Positions 23,884 to 31,745 of a DNA stretch of 40,821 bases are shown here, piece by piece (positions within the stretch are counted from its first letter, which is position 1; every line of letters starts with the position of its first letter). The translations under genes were made by a program, and so were the position numbers. The DNA lies in assembly GCA_900539035.1 (NCBI GenBank), contig UQAU01000018.1, positions 1-40,821 on the forward strand, given 5' to 3'. This DNA is from an uncultured Collinsella sp. (GTDB taxonomy: Bacteria; Actinomycetota; Coriobacteriia; Coriobacteriales; Coriobacteriaceae). The notes under the pieces are model-generated. The model ran no database searches. It was given only the letters and a program-made list of their open reading frames with translations, and was not told the DNA's origin.

Positions 23884-26800
23884 ATGGCGAACACCCAGAA
23901 CTATATTAACCACCTGCTGCAGAACACCGGCATTACGCCGGCATGCAGCGAAGAAGAGCGCTTGGCTGCCGAGGATATCGCTCAGATCTTCCGCAACCAC
24001 GGCTTTGATCCCGAGGTTCAGGAGTTCAATGCCCCGGCGCCCAGTAGATTGGCATTTGCCGTTACCGGTATTCTTGCGTTTGCCGGCGCCCTGCTGATGG
24101 GCATCGGCGGCGGTATCGGCTTGGTCGGCACCTTGCTGGCCATTGTCGGTGCCGTTCTTTACGTGCTCGAGCGCACGGGCCACCCCGTGGTTTCGCGCCT
24201 GGGCAAGACGGGCGTGAGCCAAAATGTCATCGCCTACCACAAAGCCTCGGGCCCGCTCGCGTCCCCGCGCAACCGCCCGGTGGTCGTTGTCGCACACTAC
24301 GACTCTCCCCGTGCTGAGCTGCTCGCCCGTGAGCCCTATGCTTCGTATCGTGCGCTTATCGCCAAGCTGTTGCCCGTTGCCACGGTTGCCCCTGCTGCCG
24401 TTGCCATCCTGCGCATCCTGCCGCTTCCCGGCGCGCTCAAGGTTCTGCTGTGGATTGTCGCGATCCTCGCTTCCCTCGTTGCACTCGCCAACGCGGCAAA
24501 CATCATCTCTAACCGCCACATTCTTCCCTATACGTCCGGCGCGGTGTGCAACAAGTCTTCTGTCGCCGCTATGCTCGGCGTTATGGACAACGTTGCTCCC
24601 TTCCAGGGCGAGAACGAGTTTCCCGACGATGTTCCGTTCGATACCTATTTTGGGGAGCAGAAACGTCGTGCCGAGGAAATGGCGCGCGCGGCGGCGGAGT
24701 ATGCCGCGGCCCAGCAGCAAAACGACTACGGCAACACCATCGAGTACGAAGAGCCTACCTACGTCGAGGACGAGTTCGGTCAGCCGATTGCTCCCGACGC
24801 TCAGGCCGAGCCCGAACAGGATGAGGCTTTCGACGAGCAGATCGAGGGCTTTGAGGGTGCGTCTGCCGACGAGACGCTGATCGGCGCTATCGTGCCCGAG
24901 GATCAGAATCAGGCTGTCCAGGCTGAAGAGTTCAATGACGAGGTTCCCGCTGCCGAGCCGGTGGAGGAGCCTGTCGCGGCCGAGCCCGAGCCCAAGCTCT
25001 ATCGCAATGCCGCCGGCAACATCCGCTTTGGTTCGGATGCCATCCGTGCGCTCGGAATGCTTCCCGAGTCCTGCACGCTCGATTACGAGGAGGGCGAGGA
25101 GCCGACGTTTGAACCCGAGCCTGCCGCCGTCGCGACTGCACCTGCGCCCGCTGTCACCGTGGATGATGAGTCTGCCGCGGTTGCCGCTGCCGTTGCCGAG
25201 CCCGAGGCGGTGTCCGCGATCGATCCCGCGGCAGGACTGGACGTTTTGGCTCCCGCCGCGCCGGCGCAAGACGTTGCGGACGAGTCTGACGGCGATTACG
25301 TTGAACAGCCTAGGTGCGTGTCTTACGAGAGCGATACTGATTTCTCGGCCGAGATTCCCGCGGCAACGCCCCATGCCGACATTGCATCCGCGTTCTCGTC
25401 GATTGGCGCCAGCGCTTCCAACTTCTTTAAGGGTGCGCTTGCAAAGGGCAAGAAATTTGTCGACGATTTCGAGGAGAAGCGCGCTGCCGCACGCGAGGCT
25501 GCCGAGCAGGAGGCTATCGCTCAGCAGCAGGCAGCCGAGGCGGCACGTGAGCACGCGGCGCAAGAGTTCGAGCAGAACGAGGCTATGCAGTCCGCGCCCG
25601 TCGACGCCGCCGAAGCTACAACGTCCTTTGAGTCCCAGCAACCGGCGTCCGCGGATGTTGTTGAGGCGACGACGTCTTTCGAGGCCCAGCAGCACGTCGA
25701 TAGCACCATGTCGTTTGATGCCGCGCAGTTCGATTCCACGATAACGTTTGAAAAGCAAGGCACCGCGATTGCCGAGCCCCTTCCTGTTTCCGATGAACAG
25801 GGCGACGCGGCAGACGATGACGAGCCTATTGATGCTGCCGAAATCCAAGATGCCGCCGAGGACGAGTCCGTCGAGGCCAACTCTGGCGAAGAGCAATACG
25901 CGGCAGCCGAGCAAGATGATTCGACCGAGGCCGAGCAGGAGGAAGTGCCTGCGGTTTCCGAGACTCTCGAAACGGATGAGTCGAGGCCTTACTCCACGCA
26001 GATTTTCACCATGCCGACCCCGAGTGGTTCCGGTGCCACGGTTGCCAATGTCGCTCCCACCCAGGACGAAACGGTCGATTCCCTTATGGCCCAGATTTCC
26101 TCCCAAGCATCGCCGCGTCCGCAGATGAATGTTCCCGATCCGGCGTCGGCACCGTCGCCTGCACCCTCCTCGTCTCCGCTGGCTTCGGTCCCCGATCCGT
26201 CGCTGCCGTCTATGAAGCAGGCAAACGTTGCGTCTCGCACGTCGCTGTTCGACCTTCCCGATCCCTCTGCCCAGGTCAACGACCCCTTTGCTACCGCCCA
26301 AGGTTCCGAACCCACATCGGCACCCGTTGCGCCTCCTGTGCCCGTTGCGTCGGGCGCGCAGCCGATCGAGACCATTTCGGCTCCCGCCCCGGCGGCACCC
26401 AAGTCTCGTAAGCGCGGCCTGGGTGGCCTGTTCGGTCGTAAAAGGAAAAACGAGCAGGACAGCATGAGTGATTGGCTGGGCGTCGAAGACGATTACGATG
26501 CCAAGAAGTCCGGTCGCGGTATCGGTTCGTGGGATAACTTCGAGGACGATAACGATGGCTGGAAGGGCGGCGCTACGTCTTCCGATGGCGCTTCTTCCGA
26601 AGATATGCTCTCGGCTGTCGCCTCTATGGGCGATGATGAGCTGCTCGGTCACGATATCTGGTTTGTGGCAACGGGCGCCTCGGATTGTGATGGCGCCGGC
26701 ATGAAGGCCTTCTTGGCTTCGCATCGCGATAAGCTCCGCGGCGTATTCTTCATCAATCTTGAATCCGTCGGCGCCGGTAGGCTTTCGGTGGTGACGGTCG

Positions 26801-27081
26801 AGGGCGAACAGCAGCTGCTCAAGGGCGATCGCCGCATCATGAACCTGGTCAGCAAGGTGTGCAAGTCGTTCCATGTCGATTGTGGCGCGCTCGAGATGCC
26901 CTATGCCAAGACCGATGCCTATGCCGCGCTCGAGGCGAGCCGCCGAGCCCTCACCATCGCCGGCGTGGACGGCACGCGTCTGGCTTGCGCTCGTACCGAG
27001 GACGACCTGCCCCACAATGTCAACCCGACGAACATTGCCACGGTATCCGAGGTCGTGACCGAGGTTATCCGCCGTTCGTAG
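23884..27081 (+). CDS. Membrane M28-like protein split by a long disordered insert
   Basis: A 1065-residue protein. Residues about 55-95 and 165-207 are hydrophobic, giving membrane spans. Between them VVVVAHYDSPR (133-143) is the HxD motif of M28 metallopeptidases (His138, Asp140). Residues 245-905 are a low-complexity insert: acidic Glu/Ala/Asp-rich, then Pro/Ser-rich with repeated PDP, ending in a basic patch KSRKRGLGGLFGRKRK. The M28 fold resumes at about 922 (HDIWFVATGASDCDG) and ends with LPHNVNPTNIAT (His1044). The bridging Asp and the catalytic Glu-Glu of active M28 enzymes are not seen (CNKSSVA; ASDCDG), so activity is doubtful. I chose ATG 23884, which has GGAG six bases upstream; the open frame before it is not conserved-looking. 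The function is unknown. Confidence 0.8.
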   Translation: MANTQNYINHLLQNTGITPACSEEERLAAEDIAQIFRNHGFDPEVQEFNAPAPSRLAFAVTGILAFAGALLMGIGGGIGLVGTLLAIVGAVLYVLERTGHPVVSRLGKTGVSQNVIAYHKASGPLASPRNRPVVVVAHYDSPRAELLAREPYASYRALIAKLLPVATVAPAAVAILRILPLPGALKVLLWIVAILASLVALANAANIISNRHILPYTSGAVCNKSSVAAMLGVMDNVAPFQGENEFPDDVPFDTYFGEQKRRAEEMARAAAEYAAAQQQNDYGNTIEYEEPTYVEDEFGQPIAPDAQAEPEQDEAFDEQIEGFEGASADETLIGAIVPEDQNQAVQAEEFNDEVPAAEPVEEPVAAEPEPKLYRNAAGNIRFGSDAIRALGMLPESCTLDYEEGEEPTFEPEPAAVATAPAPAVTVDDESAAVAAAVAEPEAVSAIDPAAGLDVLAPAAPAQDVADESDGDYVEQPRCVSYESDTDFSAEIPAATPHADIASAFSSIGASASNFFKGALAKGKKFVDDFEEKRAAAREAAEQEAIAQQQAAEAAREHAAQEFEQNEAMQSAPVDAAEATTSFESQQPASADVVEATTSFEAQQHVDSTMSFDAAQFDSTITFEKQGTAIAEPLPVSDEQGDAADDDEPIDAAEIQDAAEDESVEANSGEEQYAAAEQDDSTEAEQEEVPAVSETLETDESRPYSTQIFTMPTPSGSGATVANVAPTQDETVDSLMAQISSQASPRPQMNVPDPASAPSPAPSSSPLASVPDPSLPSMKQANVASRTSLFDLPDPSAQVNDPFATAQGSEPTSAPVAPPVPVASGAQPIETISAPAPAAPKSRKRGLGGLFGRKRKNEQDSMSDWLGVEDDYDAKKSGRGIGSWDNFEDDNDGWKGGATSSDGASSEDMLSAVASMGDDELLGHDIWFVATGASDCDGAGMKAFLASHRDKLRGVFFINLESVGAGRLSVVTVEGEQQLLKGDRRIMNLVSKVCKSFHVDCGALEMPYAKTDAYAALEASRRALTIAGVDGTRLACARTEDDLPHNVNPTNIATVSEVVTEVIRRS

Positions 27082-27102
27082 ACGGAGCTCTAAGGAGTCA
27101 AC

Positions 27103-27321
27103 GTGTTTTCGTATATTAAGCGCCATTGGCCTGTCTACGTGATTTTGACCTTGATTGCCATTGCGTTAGGATTTGGGGCTGCCTACATCGTGGGTGCAAA
27201 GGGCTCGACCCCCGCCTCCGCAATCAGCGAAGAGGTGGAGCAAGAACAGAGTACGGGTGCCGATGGGATTCCTGAGTCCGAGCAGGCAATCGTTGATGGT
27301 GGATCTTCGTCTGCAGAGTAG
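27103..27321 (+). CDS. Small single-pass membrane protein
   Basis: A 72-residue protein with one transmembrane segment (about residues 10-31, PVYVILTLIAIALGFGAAYIV) and an acidic, Ser/Glu-rich tail. The GTG start has AAGGAG five bases upstream and lies 21 nt after the M28-like gene, so the two form an operon ending at the terminator at 27344-27380. No family recognised; a partner of the M28-like membrane protein is plausible from position only. Confidence 0.75.
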   Translation: MFSYIKRHWPVYVILTLIAIALGFGAAYIVGAKGSTPASAISEEVEQEQSTGADGIPESEQAIVDGGSSSAE

Positions 27322-27343
27322 ATACGGCGATTTACATGATTGA

Positions 27344-27380
27344 AAGCGGGCGAGCCAGGGGACTGGCTCGCCCGCTTTTT
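27344..27380. terminator. Terminator between convergent operons
   Basis: A 12-bp perfect GC-rich stem (27346-27357 with 27364-27375) with a 6-nt loop has five T on the right and a short A run on the left. It ends the rightward operon and may also stop the leftward adhesin gene, whose stop codon is at 27388. Confidence 0.9.
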
Positions 27381-27387
27381 CATCGCG

Positions 27388-30300
27388 CTAGCGCTTCTTT
27401 GGGGTCGACCTAAGGCGAGCGAACCATAGGGCTGCGGCACCCGAGGTCAGGAGCGCGGTGATGCAAGCGGCGATGGGAACTGATCCTGTTGCCGGTAGGT
27501 CCTGCGGTAGGGTGCAGCGTTGAATGACACGGTCCTCGTCATGTGACTCAAGTTTATCGCCGCCGCCGTTGCGGCAAAGATCGACGCGTGCGCTGTTGGT
27601 GAGTGCGGTTTGGGGCGTATAAGCCGACGTTGCCTGCATGTGCACGACTGCGCCCCGAGCGTCTGTGCCAAGGATTGCTTTGGCATCGTCAAGGTCGTCG
27701 TGCTCATCTTTGAGATCATCGCGGGTCCAAGAATCCGCATCGCTTCGAGTCGTAAAGTCGGCGGCTACCGCACCGTATTCAATTCGAATGCCCGTTACGA
27801 CGGTATTGGATGCAAGGTCGAGCTCTTCCGCCTCGAGTGTGGTGGATTCCGTGGTCGAGATATCCGCCTTCCAGAGGTGCCAGCCGTCGTAATCGACGAG
27901 GCGACAGTCCTCACCAAGGCTCTCTTTTACTTCGTCGGACTCAAGCCAAGGATTTTCGTGCCCATCGTCAAGTGTCGCGTTTGCCGGCTCATCGACGTCT
28001 GTCGAGTCCAACGGCGTCGTGCGATACCACACGTTGCACAGACCATTGAGGTCGCCGATGGCGACGGAGGTTTCGATTGAGACGAATCTCGCCGTATCGT
28101 CCTCGGCACACTCAAGATCATCGGTAATTGTAAACTCATCAACCCAGGTAGTTGAATCGTTTCGAGCGTCGATGGTATAGGAGAAAAGCCCATCCGTATT
28201 GGTTTGCATCGCGGCACGGTTTTTACCATCGCCGTTAGCCAACAGGCCCTTTTCGATAGGTTGGACAAGTTCCTGACGCTTGTCGACCTGCCCCTTGATC
28301 TCGATGGGCGCATCCTTCATCGCGACGGATTGGACTTCTCCCGTATCCTTTATTTCAAACGTTATCTCCTCGGCAAGGTCATAGGTCCGCGGAGACATCA
28401 TTTCGCGCAACGAGTAGGTGCCGGGTGCAAGATGTTCGACGCGGTGTGGCTTGTCGGATGAGGTCCAGGAGTCTATTTCGGTTTTATCGGGACCATATAA
28501 GGTGAGCCGTGCGCCTTCTACTTCCTGCTCACCGCTTGCATCGACCTTGGAGATATCAACCTTGGTGTAATCGTCGGATACGTTAAGCCGTGCTTCTACA
28601 ACGGGTGTTTTCTGGTCGGCATAAGTAAGGTCGACAATATGGGTTGTCTGATCGAGCAAGAAGCCTGCCGGCGCTTGAGTCTCGACAACCTCGTAGCGTG
28701 CGGTGCCAGATCCCAGTGGGAGGTTGTCCGCGCGTGCTTCTCCAGTTTCATCCGTCGTGACGGTAGCGACAGTCTCACCGTCGAGTGCGGCAATGCTACC
28801 GTCGGGGCGCACGATATCACCCGAGGCACGGATCTCAAAGACGGCGCCCGCGAGGCTGCTGCCGTCGATGGCATCGGTTTTAACGATCCTGATGTTTCCG
28901 GTCGCGGCGTGGTCATAATACGAGGCGATTGCAACGGGCGTTAGGTTTATATCGGCGGGTATGTTTACCTTGATCTCTTCGCCGACAAGATAGGGCTCTT
29001 TGGCCGAGGTTTCGCGTACATAATAGGTGCCCGGCACGAGCGATTCGGGCAGTGTGACGGTGCCGGTCGCGTCAGTCGTAAAGGTGTCCATTACGTTATG
29101 TGCTGGATACCAGCAAGTTTGTGAGACAGGTTCGTGATTGCTGTCGAGGAGTTGGAAGGTGAATCCGGCTAGGGGAACAGAAGCGCCTGTTTGGGCATCG
29201 CGTTTTACAATCTGGAGATGCGTCGACAGCGCGTGGTTGTCCACGATATATTGAAGCTCGGTGCCGTCGGAAATCTGATTGGCCTCGACGGTCCATTCCC
29301 CTGCACGTTTAAAACCCTCGGGGACGGTTTCTGGAACCTCGCGAATCGTGTAGCCGGCACGGTCGTATGGGACGGCTCCGTGGACACCGGCGGGTCGCTT
29401 GCCTGTGCCGAACCATGCTTCGGGCTGATCTTTGGTGGAGGCAAAGCCATAGATGTTTGTGGTCAGTGTGCCAACAACCTGATGAGAGCTGTTGCTGACA
29501 ACCTCAAAGACAACACCTCCCGCCGGCTGCTCTAGGCCGGATTGGTCGCTACTGCCGTAATCCTTGAATTTGGAAATCTCAAGGTCAAACGCAATGGGGA
29601 TATCGGAAACGCGAGATTCGATCTCGACCACGCCTGAATCACCGAGCTGGTCGGCTCCAACGGTATAGGTCCAGCTGTCGTTGGATGGCAGGTAGCCCTC
29701 GGGGGCTTTTGATTCGTAGATGGTAAAGGTTCCTAAGGGGACATCGGCGAGAGTGGCCCGACCGCTTTCGTCGGTCGTGAGGATTTGCGCCCATCCAGGG
29801 GTTGATTGTGATACGCACGTGAACTCTGCTCCTGCGAGTGAAGATCCCACCTGGGGGCCGGCATTCGTCGCGGCATCGAGTTTTACGATACGCAGGTTGA
29901 TGGTGCCGGGCTGTTCATCAATGGCGACCCGCCCGCCGTCATTCCCCGTGGTAAAGGCAATACGATCGTGGCGGGGGACATAGCCGGCCGGCGCCTTCGT
30001 TTCAACTAGGTAGTATGCCGTGTTGGGCAGAAGTGTTGCTTGCGCTCGACCGTTGCTGTCCATCTTGATGGTGCCGACACGCGCGCCGCTGGCGCTCTCA
30101 AAAATATCGAATGTTGCCCCGGTAAACTGATAGGTATTGTTTCCGCTGGTAATAACGGTGTTAGCAGACTGCTTTTGGAAGGAAACAGAGACCGCCGGCA
30201 GTACATAGAGCATGTCTTGACGTTTGCTGCCGCCCGATACGGCCCCTAGATAGCGTCGCGCGCGGTGCGGAGCGGCTTTGATGCTTCCTGATTTTGCGCT

Positions 30301-30819
30301 GTCGTGGAGCCACCGCGCAGCCGCCACGACTTCATTGTCGGCGGTAAAGTGTCCGCTCTTGGTTTTACCCTGAGCGGTCGTGTAGGAGTAGGTGCCGTCG
30401 ACATGGGTAGTGCCGTTGAGCATCCATACGGCAAGCTGGGTGGCGGCGCGGGCGCGATCGGGTGAAAGATGGTAACCGCCAAACGACGTGGCGGTAGGAT
30501 ATCCGTGACAAACGATTGCCGCGAACTCGTCGTCGAGCCACACCCAGCCTTGATCAAAGTTGAGCCATGGGCCGCCCGGTTTGGTGGGGCCGGGGCGCTC
30601 CTGGTTCATGCAGTAGGCAATCGAGGTGTCTTGAGCTTCATACTTGCCGATGAAGAAGGGTCCACAATCATCGCTAATAGTGCGGAAGCCGAGCTGGTCG
30701 TAGCCATCGACGGCAAATGCGGCTCCCGGTGCTAGGCAGCCGAAAAGCAGGAAGAGGAGCAGGAGCAGCGGACCTGTTGCGATTGCGCTGTGGACAGAGT
30801 GCGTGGGTGCGTTGGACAT
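27388..30819 (-). CDS. LPXTG-anchored thioester/CnaB (SpaA-like) surface protein
   Basis: A 1143-residue wall-anchored surface protein. A signal peptide (hydrophobic core about 15-36) is followed by a thioester-type adhesin domain with YCMN (Cys70) and TQLAVW (Gln128), the residues that normally form the internal thioester. Then come six CnaB/SpaA-like beta-sandwich repeats from about residue 205 to 840, each with a Lys-rich first strand (LRIVKLD, LQIVKRD, IRIVKTD, VDISKVD) and a late Glu (VETKAP, YESKAP, IREVPE, VRETSA, VETQAP, LREMMS) suited to isopeptide bonds. A final backbone domain precedes LPATG (1108-1112), a hydrophobic span and a basic tail. Start ATG has AAGGAG upstream. No sortase gene lies nearby, so a housekeeping sortase is presumably used. 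Likely role is binding to host or neighbouring cells. Confidence 0.92.
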   Translation of the reverse strand: MSNAPTHSVHSAIATGPLLLLLFLLFGCLAPGAAFAVDGYDQLGFRTISDDCGPFFIGKYEAQDTSIAYCMNQERPGPTKPGGPWLNFDQGWVWLDDEFAAIVCHGYPTATSFGGYHLSPDRARAATQLAVWMLNGTTHVDGTYSYTTAQGKTKSGHFTADNEVVAAARWLHDSAKSGSIKAAPHRARRYLGAVSGGSKRQDMLYVLPAVSVSFQKQSANTVITSGNNTYQFTGATFDIFESASGARVGTIKMDSNGRAQATLLPNTAYYLVETKAPAGYVPRHDRIAFTTGNDGGRVAIDEQPGTINLRIVKLDAATNAGPQVGSSLAGAEFTCVSQSTPGWAQILTTDESGRATLADVPLGTFTIYESKAPEGYLPSNDSWTYTVGADQLGDSGVVEIESRVSDIPIAFDLEISKFKDYGSSDQSGLEQPAGGVVFEVVSNSSHQVVGTLTTNIYGFASTKDQPEAWFGTGKRPAGVHGAVPYDRAGYTIREVPETVPEGFKRAGEWTVEANQISDGTELQYIVDNHALSTHLQIVKRDAQTGASVPLAGFTFQLLDSNHEPVSQTCWYPAHNVMDTFTTDATGTVTLPESLVPGTYYVRETSAKEPYLVGEEIKVNIPADINLTPVAIASYYDHAATGNIRIVKTDAIDGSSLAGAVFEIRASGDIVRPDGSIAALDGETVATVTTDETGEARADNLPLGSGTARYEVVETQAPAGFLLDQTTHIVDLTYADQKTPVVEARLNVSDDYTKVDISKVDASGEQEVEGARLTLYGPDKTEIDSWTSSDKPHRVEHLAPGTYSLREMMSPRTYDLAEEITFEIKDTGEVQSVAMKDAPIEIKGQVDKRQELVQPIEKGLLANGDGKNRAAMQTNTDGLFSYTIDARNDSTTWVDEFTITDDLECAEDDTARFVSIETSVAIGDLNGLCNVWYRTTPLDSTDVDEPANATLDDGHENPWLESDEVKESLGEDCRLVDYDGWHLWKADISTTESTTLEAEELDLASNTVVTGIRIEYGAVAADFTTRSDADSWTRDDLKDEHDDLDDAKAILGTDARGAVVHMQATSAYTPQTALTNSARVDLCRNGGGDKLESHDEDRVIQRCTLPQDLPATGSVPIAACITALLTSGAAALWFARLRSTPKKR

Positions 30820-31073
30820 GGCTGCTCCTTATCCCTCGTGCGCCGCACGGGGAGGCTGCGACGCGTAGGATGAGGCTACCCCCGAGGTTCATGCGGGTAA
30901 GTACCGGAGCCTGACCAAAAGCTTGCCCAATTCCTGACAAATTGAACTCAAATTCAACAATCAAGCAAAAGCGCAGGTAGAAGATAGGGAGAACAGGAAG
31001 TCAAAGGTCCTCGTCTCCACAATTGACGCGATTTTCAAACGAATCTCCACAGCTAAAACAAGCATCACCACCC

Positions 31074-31103
31074 TTGTATCGAACAAGACAACCGCGTTAT
31101 ACT
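31074..31103 (+). promoter_or_regulatory. Promoter of tRNA-Gly
   Basis: -35 TTGTAT (31074-31079) and -10 TATACT (31098-31103) with an 18-bp spacer, 13 nt before the tRNA. The rest of 30820-31073, between this and the adhesin gene, shows no gene or clear site. Confidence 0.75.
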
Positions 31104-31116
31104 ATCCCCCACATAT

Positions 31117-31191
31117 GCGGGCATCGCCAAGTGGTAAGGCATCAGCTTCCCAAGCTGACACTCGCGGGTTCGAGTCCCGTTGCCCGCTCCA
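31117..31191 (+). tRNA. tRNA-Gly (anticodon CCC)
   Basis: Full cloverleaf. The 7-bp acceptor is GCGGGCA with TGCCCGC. The D-arm is GCC/GGC. The anticodon stem TCAGC/GCTGA has loop TTCCCAA, giving anticodon CCC. The T-arm loop is TTCGAGT. The discriminator T is followed by an encoded CCA (31189-31191). It reads GGG codons. Confidence 0.95.
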
Positions 31192-31201
31192 TTCGAATTT
31201 C

Positions 31202-31235
31202 AGGCACGGTAACGTTTCGTTACCGTGCCTTTTTC
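31202..31235 (+). terminator. Terminator after tRNA-Gly
   Basis: A perfect 13-bp stem (31202-31214 with 31218-31230) with a TTT loop and a run of five T. It lies 10 nt past the tRNA. Confidence 0.95.
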
Positions 31236-31245
31236 AATAAAGTGC

Positions 31246-31261
31246 CGGGACTCGAACCCGC
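31246..31261 (-). repeat. Inverted copy of the tRNA-Gly T-arm
   Basis: These 16 bases are the exact reverse complement of the T-arm of tRNA-Gly (31164-31179). It sits just beyond the tRNA terminator and starts the structured tail. The tRNA-Lys tail has the same element in the same place. Confidence 0.85.
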
Positions 31262-31278
31262 CAGGGTGCGAGCGTTAA

Positions 31279-31297
31279 GCAAACGCGAAGCGTTTGC
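31279..31297. repeat. GCGAAGC mini-hairpin in the tRNA-Gly tail
   Basis: An 8-bp stem (31279-31286 with 31290-31297) closed by a GAA triloop, with core GCGAAGC at 31285-31291. A second stem-loop follows (CAGGCG 31304-31309 with CGCCTG 31324-31329). GCGAAGC is known as an unusually stable DNA mini-hairpin. Confidence 0.75.
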
Positions 31298-31330
31298 AGC
31301 GAGCAGGCGAAGGCGCCGACAGACGCCTGA

Positions 31331-31382
31331 AGCCGGTGCGGATTTGCGAAGCAAATACGCGGACGTCCCGTTGCCCGCTCCA
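31331..31382 (+). repeat. tRNA-tail repeat, copy 1
   Basis: A 52-bp unit opening with AGCCGGT, then a hairpin (ATTTGC 31342-31347, GAA, GCAAAT 31351-31356), then GTCCCGTTGCCCGCTCCA (31365-31382), which is identical to the 3' end of tRNA-Gly including CCA. It is spaced 130 bp from copy 2. Confidence 0.85.
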
Positions 31383-31460
31383 CCGAGCGCGGAAGACCTC
31401 GGGACGGCCAATTCAACAAAGTCTTCCCCATCGTCTCCGTGAATCCGAGGAGATCGCCGC

Positions 31461-31512
31461 AGCCGGTCCGCGTCCGCGACGCGGACGCGCGGACGTCCCG
31501 TTGCCCGCTCCA
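31461..31512 (+). repeat. tRNA-tail repeat, copy 2
   Basis: Same 52-bp unit with the same flanks and the same tRNA-Gly 3' end (31495-31512). The hairpin is rewritten as CGTCCGC-GAC-GCGGACG (31471-31487), and the changes in both arms compensate each other. The spacer before it resembles the spacer after it, so the true period is about 130 bp. Confidence 0.85.
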
Positions 31513-31591
31513 TGGAGCAAGGAAGATTTCGGGAATGGTAGATTCAGCCTGCTTTGCCCCCGCACTTCCCCGGGTCTCGGTATGCCACTGA

Positions 31592-31643
31592 AGCCGGTGC
31601 GGATTTGCGAAGCAAATACGCGGATGTCCCCATGGCCGCTCTT
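31592..31643 (+). repeat. tRNA-tail repeat, copy 3
   Basis: Same unit, starting 131 bp after copy 2. The hairpin matches copy 1, but the tRNA-like end has decayed (GTCCCCATGGCCGCTCTT). It ends about 100 nt before purB. The whole of 31246-31643 has no convincing gene. Confidence 0.8.
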
Positions 31644-31745
31644 GCGGCAAAATGTTAGGTTAATGCCTGCTGCCCATACTTGCACCTGCGCACGGTACAA
31701 TGGTTGGGTTACGACCAACGTGCCAATAACCAAAAAGGAGCCGCT

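Noticed and set aside
23833..27126. Minus-strand open frame of 1097 codons
   Set aside because: Antisense to the M28-like gene. It is an Arg/Gly/Leu-rich string explained by the biased codons of the disordered insert, with no ribosome binding site.
31117..31643. Possible integrase-type attachment sites with a prophage or island
   Set aside because: tRNA 3' ends are repeated as in att sites, but the enclosed DNA is only 0.1-0.2 kb and has no integrase gene.
31331..31643. CRISPR-like array
   Set aside because: Three repeats with 78-79 bp spacers, but the spacers resemble each other, the repeats contain tRNA ends, and no cas genes are present.
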